A stretch of 7,024 nucleotides of DNA from Acidobacteriota bacterium (GCA_021810735.1 JAJZIF010000202.1:1-7024); one strand, 5' to 3'. Shown: positions 1-6,868, counted from the stretch's first letter. Numbers and translations are program-made. The notes: generated by a model from the letters alone, not told the origin.

Positions 1-8
1 AAGGCTGG

Positions 9-326
9 ATGCGGTACAAAAACGATGCCGATCCGCGAATTCGCGAGCGTTTCAAGTGGGAGGTCCGCTCCATCCAGACGGCTTACAGCGGTCTGTTGTG
101 GGCGATGGAAAGGCAACTCCCCAGCAGCAATGCGGCGGTGAGCGAGCAGATCCGCGCGTTGCGAAAGGACATCGAATGCGAGTTCGGCACCCTCACCCGC
201 GCGATGACCTGGGTCCTTGGGCCGCTGGTTCTCTGGACCAGCCGTCGCGAACAAAAGCGTCTCGCCAAGGGCAAGACGTACGAACCGAAGACCATTGTCG
301 AACATCGCAACTGGATGCGGGACTGA
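9..326 (+). CDS. Small hypothetical protein, possibly 5'-truncated by window edge
   Basis: I do not recognise this 105-residue product. It is rich in charged residues, with a basic, Arg-rich start (RIRERFKWEVR), a central helix-prone segment with alternating charges (about residues 40-60), a short hydrophobic stretch at about 65-76 (AMTWVLGPLVLW) and a Lys/Arg-rich tail. The hydrophobic stretch is too short to be a confident membrane span, and there is no signal peptide, so a cytoplasmic or membrane-associated protein is likely. The frame stays open to the first base of the window, so ATG at 9 may be internal; an AAGG four bases before it is only a marginal ribosome site. The gene converges on the TPR operon and shows no functional link to it. 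Composition and the clean stop at 324-326 suggest a real gene. Confidence 0.55.
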   Translation: MRYKNDADPRIRERFKWEVRSIQTAYSGLLWAMERQLPSSNAAVSEQIRALRKDIECEFGTLTRAMTWVLGPLVLWTSRREQKRLAKGKTYEPKTIVEHRNWMRD

Positions 327-502
327 CAAGTGTCGGTAGACGACCGTCATTTCGCCTCCATACTCCTATCAACGGCGGCGTGATCGGCGTCTAGTCTAAA
401 GGACCTGAGCCCTCGCAAGTCAGACGGGCCAAAGCGGCCCTGAGCGAAGGCTGCGTCCGCAGCACTGCAGTCTCAGGAAACGCCGGTTCTTTCCGAGGGA
501 AG
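327..502. other. Convergent intergenic region rich in inverted repeats, candidate bidirectional terminator
   Basis: This stretch lies between the stop of the small plus-strand gene and the stop of the TPR lipoprotein gene, so both transcripts run into it. It holds several inverted repeats: GGGCC/GGCCC (426-430 and 436-440, 5-base loop), GCTGC/GCAGC (450-454 and 459-463, 4-base loop) enclosed by CCTGAG/CTCAGG (439-444 and 472-477), the palindrome ACTGCAGT (464-471), and GGAAA/TTTCC (476-480 and 490-494). A second CCTGAGC copy at 404-410 could compete for the same pairing. No T-tract follows any stem, so this is not a textbook intrinsic terminator; transcript end protection or Rho-assisted stopping is equally possible. 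Confidence 0.4.
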
Positions 503-1462
503 TTAAGGATTCTGCCGGTCGGGCAGCAACGCATAGCCATTTTGGAGCTGGTTCTGGTTCTTCGTCAGTGTGCGTGCTCGTTCTTCTTCCTGCATCGCCT
601 GCTGTTTCTTGCCCATCCGTGTGAGCACCATGGCGTAGAAACGGTGTGCTGCGGGATAATCCGGGGCCTGTACAACAGCCTGACTCAGATATCGTGCGGC
701 TGACGCGTAGTCCTTTGCATGAAAGGCCAGGATTCCCATACCTGTGAGCGCGCCGCCATGTACCGGATCGCGCTGCAGCACCTTTTCGAAATCCTTCGTC
801 GCCTCGACATTCTGGTGCCGGTCAAGCGCAATTTCGCCCAGTTCGTACCAGCTTTCTGTCTGGTGCGGCTGCAATGCGAGGGACCGCTCCAGTTCTCGCT
901 TGGCTTCATCGTCGCGCATCATCATGTGCAATAAATGCCCCAGGCCATACCACGCGGAGGCATCGCCGGGCCGCATTCTTAAATAGGCGCGCAGGTCAGC
1001 TTCGGCCTGAGGCATTTTCTGTTCGTCCAGCTCAACGTGCGCCAGGGCATACAGGACTTCTGCATTGGATGGCGCAAACTGGTGCGCTTTTCTCAACGCC
1101 GCGTCCGCATCTCGAAAAATACGCATGGAGTCGGCCTGAATGCCGAAATCCATAAGAAGAATAGGATCGTTGGGAACATATTCCTTCGCGCGTAGCAGTG
1201 TGGCCAGGGCGGCATCCATTTTTCCTGCGTCGCGCTGCGAGAGCGCTTGCGCAATCGCCGCCTTTACCTCGCCTCTTCGCGCGGCCACATTAGCGGGGTC
1301 TGTTGTCAAAACCCTTTCAAAAGCCCGCATTGCGGCGCTGCTACCGGCGTCAGCAGCGTGCGCCTGAGCAGGATCGGGCCGCTCAGTTATTTGTGCTGCC
1401 TGGGAGCAGGCAGACACGAGCAACCCGAGCGAAAGCACGACGGCCGAGGCGGCGAGCATCAT
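503..1462 (-). CDS. TPR-repeat lipoprotein
   Basis: This 319-residue product is an exported tetratricopeptide-repeat lipoprotein. Residues 1-18 form a hydrophobic signal peptide ending in the lipobox VSAC, so Cys19 would be lipidated and the protein anchored to a membrane facing the periplasm or surface. A 25-residue Ala/Ser/Asp linker follows. An irregular helical pair at about 44-99 precedes six consecutive repeats of exactly 34 residues (100-133, 134-167, 168-201, 202-235, 236-269, 270-303), each with the TPR pattern W/L-x2-L-G/A-x2 and a closing A-x3-P, for example AWYGLGHLL and SWYELGEIA. A 16-residue polar tail ends the protein. The start overlaps the upstream TPR gene's stop as ATGA, and no Shine-Dalgarno sequence is visible, which points to translational coupling; ATG at 1459 is an equally possible start one codon later. 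TPR superhelices bind protein segments; the partner is unknown. A SusD-like role beside the receptor is inference. Confidence 0.88.
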   Translation of the reverse strand: MMLAASAVVLSLGLLVSACSQAAQITERPDPAQAHAADAGSSAAMRAFERVLTTDPANVAARRGEVKAAIAQALSQRDAGKMDAALATLLRAKEYVPNDPILLMDFGIQADSMRIFRDADAALRKAHQFAPSNAEVLYALAHVELDEQKMPQAEADLRAYLRMRPGDASAWYGLGHLLHMMMRDDEAKRELERSLALQPHQTESWYELGEIALDRHQNVEATKDFEKVLQRDPVHGGALTGMGILAFHAKDYASAARYLSQAVVQAPDYPAAHRFYAMVLTRMGKKQQAMQEEERARTLTKNQNQLQNGYALLPDRQNP

Positions 1463-2538
1463 GGGGCGTGCTCAGCCGCCGTATTATGCGACAGCTTGGC
1501 GGTCAATGCGAACTCCTGCCGTGCGCGGGTCCGGTCACCAGCCTGGCGATACAGGCGAGCGAGTTGGTAGTGCACCTTGGGATCTGACGGATCCAGCGAA
1601 ACCGCCTGCTCCAGTTCGTGCACACCTGCCGCGAGATTGCCGGTTGCGGCAAGAGCCCGCCCTAGCAGCAGGTGGCATTGAGCGCATTTCGGATTTGCCG
1701 CCACGGCAGACTTGAGTTGCGGAACGGCATCAGCGGCCCGATCTTGGCTTATTAGGAAAGTGCCGTAATTCAGATAGGGCCACTCGTCCGATCTTGCGAC
1801 AGGTGTCTGGCGGTCAGGTTCAACTGAACCAGCAGACCGGCGCGCCAGATCCACTGCCTTTCGATATTGCGCTTCCGCTTCCGACGGTAGATTCTCAGCG
1901 TCGAGGGTAAGACCCAAATTCTCCAGCACCTTCACATTGTTGGGGAGCAGTGTGTTGGCGCGTTCCAGTGCGTTCTGCGCGTCTTTGAAGAGGTTTTGAG
2001 TGTAGTAACAGCGCCCCAGATCGTACCAGGCCTGCCCATTGTTTCGATCGAATTCCACCGTCTTTTTCAGCCAATGTATCGCGTCGGTGTAGTCGTTCAG
2101 CAAAACATAATCGAGGGCGACAACCCTCAAATCCGCGGGACTGGGGGTGTGTAGCTGGGCGGCTTGATTGAAGGATTGGATCGAATCTCTTGGCTTGTCT
2201 TCCTGCTGCTGCACCGCTCCCAATGCCACTAACGCTTCGAATGAATCTGGATGGTGGTTTAGATAGGCGTGAAGCGCGCTTTCCGCCTCTGGCAGACGAG
2301 ATAGGTGAATCAATGCCATGGCCCTATAGAGCATCGCGTCGGTCTCGCCCGGCGCCCCCTCCTGCGGAGCCGTGGCCAGCAAAGACGCAGCCTGGGAGTA
2401 TTGGTGCGCTTCGTAAGCGGCCATTCCCTGCTTGTAGGTCGCGCTCTGGGCGCCAACAACAGATGTGCAGGCAAAGAGCGTGATGCCGACGATCATGGTT
2501 TGGACCGCTCTCGCTTTTACGCGAACATTTCTCCGCAT
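1459..2538 (-). CDS. Exported TPR-repeat protein with CXXCH motif
   Basis: This 359-residue product has a basic N-terminus (MRRNVRVKAR), a hydrophobic segment at about 12-28 and a likely signal peptidase I site VGA|Q after residue 30. Residues 20-24 (TLFAC) also satisfy a relaxed lipobox, so lipidation at Cys24 is an alternative. The mature part is about nine TPR units, clearest at 65-98, 134-167, 168-201, 202-235, 252-285, 286-319 and 320-353, with a 16-residue Pro/Arg/Ser insert at 236-251 interrupting the array. CAQCH at 285-289 matches the c-type haem attachment motif CXXCH, though it lies where a TPR helix A begins. The start at 2538 gives a complete signal peptide; the next Met (15) would lose the basic region. 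No Shine-Dalgarno is visible, and a promoter lies very close upstream. It is followed with a 4-base overlap by the TPR lipoprotein. The role is probably as a periplasmic protein-binding scaffold; the function is unknown. Confidence 0.87.
   Translation of the reverse strand: MRRNVRVKARAVQTMIVGITLFACTSVVGAQSATYKQGMAAYEAHQYSQAASLLATAPQEGAPGETDAMLYRAMALIHLSRLPEAESALHAYLNHHPDSFEALVALGAVQQQEDKPRDSIQSFNQAAQLHTPSPADLRVVALDYVLLNDYTDAIHWLKKTVEFDRNNGQAWYDLGRCYYTQNLFKDAQNALERANTLLPNNVKVLENLGLTLDAENLPSEAEAQYRKAVDLARRSAGSVEPDRQTPVARSDEWPYLNYGTFLISQDRAADAVPQLKSAVAANPKCAQCHLLLGRALAATGNLAAGVHELEQAVSLDPSDPKVHYQLARLYRQAGDRTRARQEFALTAKLSHNTAAEHAP
1672..1686 (-). other. CXXCH motif (CAQCH) in the exported TPR protein
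   Basis: These codons encode Cys285-Ala-Gln-Cys288-His289. In an exported protein this is the minimal signature for covalent haem c attachment. It falls at the boundary between two TPR units, where variable residues are normal, so coincidence or a structural disulfide or metal site is also possible. The motif is visible directly; haem binding is inference. Confidence 0.35.
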
Positions 2539-2546
2539 ATAACACG

Positions 2547-2575
2547 ATTTTTCGCGCTCAGCAAAATCCTGTCAA
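2547..2575 (-). promoter_or_regulatory. Candidate sigma70 promoter for the TPR pair, near-leaderless
   Basis: On the minus strand a perfect TTGACA (2575-2570) is followed after 17 bases by AAAAAT (2552-2547, four of six matches to TATAAT). Transcription would begin around 2541-2539, within a few bases of the ATG at 2538, which fits the absence of a Shine-Dalgarno sequence in front of that start. This would let the TPR genes be expressed apart from the receptor. The -10 element is weak, so the call is tentative. Confidence 0.4.
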
Positions 2576-2618
2576 TTTGATCCAGGCGCGAATTGCTGCG
2601 TTCCATGAGAAAGGAAGA

Positions 2619-2648
2619 GGAGCAGGAGCTGACATCCGCACCTGCCCC
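2619..2648 (-). terminator. Hairpin after the receptor gene, weak terminator or attenuator
   Basis: An 8-bp stem (2648-2641 with 2626-2619, one G-U pair) closes a 14-base loop 22 bases after the receptor stop codon. It is followed by a pyrimidine-rich stretch (TCTTCCTTTCTC) and not by a clean T-tract. It may reduce read-through into the TPR genes or stabilise the receptor transcript end. As an intrinsic terminator it is imperfect. Confidence 0.3.
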
Positions 2649-2670
2649 GGACACTGCGTATAACAACCGT

Positions 2671-5600
2671 TCAGAAGTTGACCTTGCCAGTTACCTGAAT
2701 TGCCCGCGGAGCCTCCTGGCTAAAGGTCGGCACCCCGAAGAGAAAGTCGTTCGGATTGCTGTCCGGAGTGCCGAAGGAGTGCCGGTTCAGTGCATTCAGA
2801 ATGTCGAACTTTAGCTCGAAATTCGTGGTCCCTCGTATGGCCAGCGTCTTCATTACACTGAAGTCCTCTTCATAGTATGGCGGCGTTCGCACGGTACCCG
2901 TGATGCGAGGCGTGTTGCCCAAGTGGTACGCTCCTCCATGGCGATAAAGCTCGAGGTTCTGGTCGACAAAGGCCGGTGCCGCGGGATTGGTCGCGTATGC
3001 CGGATTATTGACCGCACCGTTGAACATACTGTTCAACTCAGGATTGGTCCCCGAGCCGATTGCGAACGGATTGAGCGCTTTTTGCCCACCCCGCCGGTAA
3101 GCGGCGCTCGCAATATGTGAACCCGGAACGCGGTTGTATCGTATCGCGTTTTCCCATCCAGGAATACCACTGGCGCAGCAGAAGCCAAGAGGTTGTCCGT
3201 CCTGATACCGTTGAATTCCGCCCAGCTCCCATCCGCCGACAACCGCGTCGAGAAGACGGCCGTTGTTCAGGAAGGGCTTGCCTCGTCCAAACGGCAGGTC
3301 GTACAGGTAACTGATGACCAGCGTCTGAGGAATGTCCTGAATGCTGATCGACTTCTCCTGATGGAGATCCGCTGGATTCTGGACCTGCGGAATTCCAGGA
3401 TTGGTGTTCGGCAGAATGCTGTCCGCATCGGTAATGTTCTTGGACCATGTGTAGGAAACCTGAAGCTCCACGCCATTTTTGAACTGATGCGCCAGCGTTG
3501 CCATCAATGCGTTGTAGCTGGAATGTCCTGGATTCTCAAGACAGCACCCTGAATCGATGAAATCGTATTGAGGGAAAGGCCGCAATGCCTGCTGCACCTG
3601 GACTCCATCGCCCCAAAGCTTGAAGTAGCCAGGGAAGGGTTCCTTGACGCCATACTTATTGCCGCGCAACGGACTGCTAAGTTCGTCGCCCAGGCTGATT
3701 TGATTCAAACCGATGTTATTGATGTTCTGCACATTCGCCTGCAGGTTTTGCCCGACGCTTCCCGTCCAACCCACCGTCATCACGAGGTCATGGGCAAGTT
3801 GCTGCTGCACCTGCAGGTCGAAGTTGGAAATCATGGCCGGACGCCCGGCGCGCCGTTCGATATAGGAGCCCGGCAGATAGGATCCGTTGAACTGACCGGG
3901 ATCCAGGTTCGGCGGCTGCTTGAACGCCGGATACCCGTTATCGATTTGGAAGGATGGATCGAACCCGTTTTTCGATGGGAAGGTAGGATTGGATTTGTAG
4001 CCCGCATCCATCGCCCCCCCAAAATCGTCGTACTGCAGTGGCCCGTAGAGAATCCCGCCGCCGCCGCGAAGCACCGTTTTGTTATCCAGGAAGGCGGGTG
4101 TATAAGCAAAACCCAGGCGAGGTCCCAGGTCTTTGAACCAGGTGTCGGCCCATGCCGTGTTACATCCATGACACTTGGTGCCAAACACTAACGCGCCCGG
4201 AACGTTGTACTCCGGATCGATGGCCGTCTTGCTGAAGTTGGATGTATCGTTGAGCGCCTCGTGGCGCGGAACGTCGACGCTGTAGTTCAGTCCCAGGTTG
4301 AGGGTCAACTGTTGGTTCACCTGCCAGTTGTCCTGGATAAACCCGGAATAGTACCAGGAAATCCAGCGCGATTGATGGTAATAGAGGTTCTGACTTCCGC
4401 CGCAGGCATCCCCCAGCAACTCGCTGGCAAGTCCGTTACCCGACAAGGGCTGGTTTGGATCCGCAGCGGTCTGCCCGGTGCAGAAACCAATCTGCGGAGA
4501 ATTTCCATTGATTGGCGAATACTGCTGATAACGAAGATCTACGCCGACCGTAACGTTGTGAGCTCCCTTTTCCCACGCCACGCTCTCGTCCAACCTCAGT
4601 CCGTTGTCGATGTTGTCGCCGTTGTTGGGCATTCCTTCCTGGTCCGTAAACCCGTTATCAACCACAGGGAAGTTGTCGGAAACGGCATTCCCAATGCCCA
4701 GCTGCTTCATCCAGTCGGTTCCGGTCAAGATGGGGACCGCGAAGTTCTTACTGTTGCTCCGGTTGGAGCCGAAAATGAAGTTGTTCAGCACCGTGGGAGT
4801 GAAGGAATAATCCCAGCCGATACGCCAGAAGTGCGTTTCAAAATCCTGCTTCCAGGTATTCGGATCGATGGGGTAGGGAAGGATTTGTGGCGTTCCGGCG
4901 ATCCGGTTGTTGTCGCGCGAGCTGTAGGAACTCCAGAGCTTGCTCTTTTGAGTTATGTTGGCATCGATGCGGATGGTATCCGTCGTATTGGTGATCGGAG
5001 AAGCACTCGAGAACGAAAAATTGTTAAATACCTGATTGTTCGTAGGCGCGGGAAAATACGCCATGAGCGCTCTTGCGACACTGGAGAATCGTGTCAAGGG
5101 AATTTTATTGCCGGGGAATGCGGTGCGGCAAGGGATACTGGAGCCGTTTCCCAAGGTCACTACTCTCGTGGTTCGCGGATCGAAAATCTGCCCCTGGTAG
5201 ATCGGGGTCCCGTCGCAGGGATTGGTACCGAGCACCTTATTGGTTTGGAAGATTGCGGGGTTGGAGAAGTCGCCGGCCTTCTCCTGCGCAGTTGGTACGG
5301 TGGTCTGGGTGGTCGCTCCCAGGTTGTAGCGCAACTGCTCCCAGCTAAAGAAGAAGAACAACTTATCGTGTCCGTTATAGACCTTGGGTATCCAAACCGG
5401 ACCGCCCAGGGTAACGCCGTAGTCGTTCTTGCGGTCTACCGGCGTGGCGAATGTACTGCGACAGGCGGGAGTATCGTTTGCGCCGGTACAGGTAATGGCC
5501 TTGTATCCCCCGTTGAACCAGAGATTGGCGTCCAAAGCAGTGTTTCGCACCAGATCGTACACGTCGCCGTGGTACTGATTGGTGCCGCTTTTGGTGACGA

Positions 5601-6345
5601 AATTCTCAATGCCGCCCGTCGTACGCGAGTACTCCGCAGGCGGCATCGCCTGAGTGACCGTCAATTCGTTCAAGGCCTCGACCGAGGGCGCTTCTTCGTC
5701 GAATGAGGAACCATTTTCGCTGCGCTGCTGACTCAAGCCGTCGATCAAAACTTCATTTCCGAATGCCTGTCCGCCCGCAATTCGAGCGAAGAAGATACCG
5801 TTCGAATTGTTGTTTGCCGTGCCCGGTCCGGTGGTGCCGGGCAAGAGAAATTCAAAGGCCTCGGGCGAGCGAAATGCTCCCACGCCGCCCAGGGTAAGCG
5901 GCAGCTGGAGATATTCCTGATCAGTGATCGAACCGTTGATGTCGGAAGTCTGGGTTTCAAGGTGCGGACCGCTCGCATTCACAGTTACCGTCTGGGCTAC
6001 GGTGCCCAGGCTCAGCTTTATGTTCAGGGAGGTGGTGATCTGCACGTCCACTCTGACACCGGTGGATAACGACTGCTGAAAGCCTGGAGCCGTTGCGTTC
6101 ACAGTGTAGGAACCTAGCGGCAATTCCGGAAAGCGGTAGATACCGGCAGACGTTGCAACCGTCTGAAACTTTACCCCGGTCTTTTCGTTTATTGCCTCGA
6201 TTTTGGCGCCGGGAACAACCGCTCCCACGTTGTCGAGTACCAGACCCGCTATGCCACCATAGACCGTCTGCGCTTTTGCCGGAAGAGACGATATGCACAG
6301 GCACGTCAGGAAGGACAATGCCCAGACCATCTGAAGTCGCTTCAT
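2671..6345 (-). CDS. TonB-dependent receptor, Oar-like, with carboxypeptidase-regulatory-like domain
   Basis: This 1224-residue protein is an outer-membrane TonB-dependent receptor. Residues 1-25 are a signal peptide (cleavage AKA|Q). Residues about 28-113 form a carboxypeptidase-regulatory-like beta-sandwich, recognisable by GIYRF (68-72), LPLGSY (75-80) and PGF (87-89). QTVTVNA (118-124) is a plausible TonB-box-like segment. A plug follows to about 260 and includes TKSGTNQYHG from 251, a near-invariant stretch in acidobacterial receptors. The remainder is the barrel with long loops, ending in VTGKVNF, whose C-terminal Phe suits barrel assembly. The length is normal for this acidobacterial class. 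Twelve cysteines lie in the mature part, several in close pairs, including CHGC at 725-728. The start is fixed by GGAGG five bases upstream and by the signal peptide. It is first in a same-strand block with two TPR genes. Similar receptors in this phylum are usually linked to polymer or glycan uptake, but the substrate here is unknown. Confidence 0.95.
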   Translation of the reverse strand: MKRLQMVWALSFLTCLCISSLPAKAQTVYGGIAGLVLDNVGAVVPGAKIEAINEKTGVKFQTVATSAGIYRFPELPLGSYTVNATAPGFQQSLSTGVRVDVQITTSLNIKLSLGTVAQTVTVNASGPHLETQTSDINGSITDQEYLQLPLTLGGVGAFRSPEAFEFLLPGTTGPGTANNNSNGIFFARIAGGQAFGNEVLIDGLSQQRSENGSSFDEEAPSVEALNELTVTQAMPPAEYSRTTGGIENFVTKSGTNQYHGDVYDLVRNTALDANLWFNGGYKAITCTGANDTPACRSTFATPVDRKNDYGVTLGGPVWIPKVYNGHDKLFFFFSWEQLRYNLGATTQTTVPTAQEKAGDFSNPAIFQTNKVLGTNPCDGTPIYQGQIFDPRTTRVVTLGNGSSIPCRTAFPGNKIPLTRFSSVARALMAYFPAPTNNQVFNNFSFSSASPITNTTDTIRIDANITQKSKLWSSYSSRDNNRIAGTPQILPYPIDPNTWKQDFETHFWRIGWDYSFTPTVLNNFIFGSNRSNSKNFAVPILTGTDWMKQLGIGNAVSDNFPVVDNGFTDQEGMPNNGDNIDNGLRLDESVAWEKGAHNVTVGVDLRYQQYSPINGNSPQIGFCTGQTAADPNQPLSGNGLASELLGDACGGSQNLYYHQSRWISWYYSGFIQDNWQVNQQLTLNLGLNYSVDVPRHEALNDTSNFSKTAIDPEYNVPGALVFGTKCHGCNTAWADTWFKDLGPRLGFAYTPAFLDNKTVLRGGGGILYGPLQYDDFGGAMDAGYKSNPTFPSKNGFDPSFQIDNGYPAFKQPPNLDPGQFNGSYLPGSYIERRAGRPAMISNFDLQVQQQLAHDLVMTVGWTGSVGQNLQANVQNINNIGLNQISLGDELSSPLRGNKYGVKEPFPGYFKLWGDGVQVQQALRPFPQYDFIDSGCCLENPGHSSYNALMATLAHQFKNGVELQVSYTWSKNITDADSILPNTNPGIPQVQNPADLHQEKSISIQDIPQTLVISYLYDLPFGRGKPFLNNGRLLDAVVGGWELGGIQRYQDGQPLGFCCASGIPGWENAIRYNRVPGSHIASAAYRRGGQKALNPFAIGSGTNPELNSMFNGAVNNPAYATNPAAPAFVDQNLELYRHGGAYHLGNTPRITGTVRTPPYYEEDFSVMKTLAIRGTTNFELKFDILNALNRHSFGTPDSNPNDFLFGVPTFSQEAPRAIQVTGKVNF

Positions 6346-6350
6346 TTTTG

Positions 6351-6355
6351 CCTCC
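6351..6355 (-). promoter_or_regulatory. Ribosome binding site of the receptor gene
   Basis: GGAGG on the minus strand lies five bases before the ATG at 6345. It is a strong Shine-Dalgarno sequence and fixes the receptor start. The two TPR starts downstream lack anything comparable. Confidence 0.85.
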
Positions 6356-6423
6356 GAATGCTTTCAATGCCTGTTGCACTGCTCCGATGTTGCGCAGCTC
6401 TACTATCTCGCTTGCGCTTTTCA

Positions 6424-6437
6424 CTTCGGTCTTCGGT
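6424..6437. repeat. Tandem 7-bp repeat in the receptor leader
   Basis: CTTCGGT occurs twice in direct succession (6424-6430 and 6431-6437), reading ACCGAAG twice in the receptor transcript. It lies about 80-90 bases upstream of the receptor start, inside the predicted leader. It could be a tandem regulator site or a chance duplication. Confidence 0.5.
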
Positions 6438-6460
6438 TCGAATGCCTGGCGGCGCCTTTT

Positions 6461-6470
6461 AAAACGTTTT
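6461..6470. promoter_or_regulatory. Perfect palindrome AAAACGTTTT, candidate LacI-family operator
   Basis: This 10-base perfect palindrome has the core AAACGTTT with central CG, as in PurR and FruR (LacI-family) operators. The right flank continues TCCT, fitting the right half of the PurR-type consensus; the left flank does not fit. It overlaps TTTTAAAA (6457-6464). It lies about 115 bases before the receptor start and downstream of the predicted promoter, a position suited to repression. No regulator gene is in the window, so the assignment is inference. Confidence 0.35.
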
Positions 6471-6523
6471 CCTGAGGACGATAATAAAGGTTGCTCGCCT
6501 GTAGCCGCTTACATTCGGGGATC

Positions 6524-6554
6524 ATAATAATCCGCCGCGCACCTCGGTTGTCAA
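6524..6554 (-). promoter_or_regulatory. Candidate sigma70 promoter of the receptor operon
   Basis: On the minus strand a perfect TTGACA (6554-6549) is followed after 19 bases by TATTAT (6529-6524, five of six matches). The spacer is longer than the usual 17. The start would fall near 6517, giving a leader of about 170 bases. The -35 element lies inside the odd palindrome GTTGTCAAC (6547-6555), which might bind a regulator. A second TATTAT occurs at 6486-6481 but has no convincing -35. Confidence 0.45.
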
Positions 6555-6868
6555 CATTTTTCTTGGAACGCGAACCAATCGTGACTTGCCCGACACCAGG
6601 GGATCTGCTGAGCAACTGGTTCGGGTACACAGGGCTTTCACCTTTTCCGGGACCGTCCCAACAAAATGGCCCGCGGTTATGCCGCATCGCCCTGACATAA
6701 CCTGGGGCCGGAGTGGACAATCCGGGCGAGAAAAGGTTTTCTAGTAACCAGGGTTGATGCCCCGAAAAGCAGTCGGGCCTCGGGTTGCGCGCGGACCATT
6801 CAAACATCCGTGGCTTTAGCACGGGCAAGCTTTCAGCCCCGCACGCGCGGAGTCCAGGCGGGCCACTT

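Noticed and set aside
1140..1570. Plus-strand open frames opposite the TPR genes (75-107 codons)
   Set aside because: They are shadows of the TPR genes, which have signal peptides and clear 34-residue periodicity; the frames lack ribosome sites and sensible composition.
4162..4173. CHGC in the receptor as a haem c site
   Set aside because: The residue after the second Cys is Asn, not His, so the CXXCH rule is not met.
3568..4191. A 207-codon plus-strand open frame opposite the receptor gene
   Set aside because: It is in the same codon-aligned antisense register as the 4261 frame, preceded by a stop caused by a receptor Ser TCA codon. It is an artefact of receptor codon use.
4261..5706. A 481-codon plus-strand open frame opposite the receptor gene
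   Set aside because: It is in exact codon register with the receptor on the other strand, so stops arise only where the receptor uses TTA, CTA or TCA codons, which are rare here. Its composition (Val, Gly, Arg rich) shows no domain, and no ribosome site or neighbour supports it.
5957..6424. A 155-codon minus-strand frame overlapping the start of the receptor
   Set aside because: It overlaps the receptor signal peptide and N-terminal domain in another frame; the receptor has the ribosome site, signal peptide and domain matches.
6491..6700. A 69-codon plus-strand frame starting with TTG in the intergenic region
   Set aside because: Weak start codon, no Shine-Dalgarno and no recognisable protein character.
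6421..6828. A 135-codon minus-strand open frame in the divergent intergenic region
   Set aside because: It runs across the predicted promoter and palindrome, has no ribosome site and has a Pro/Arg/Ser-rich random-looking composition.
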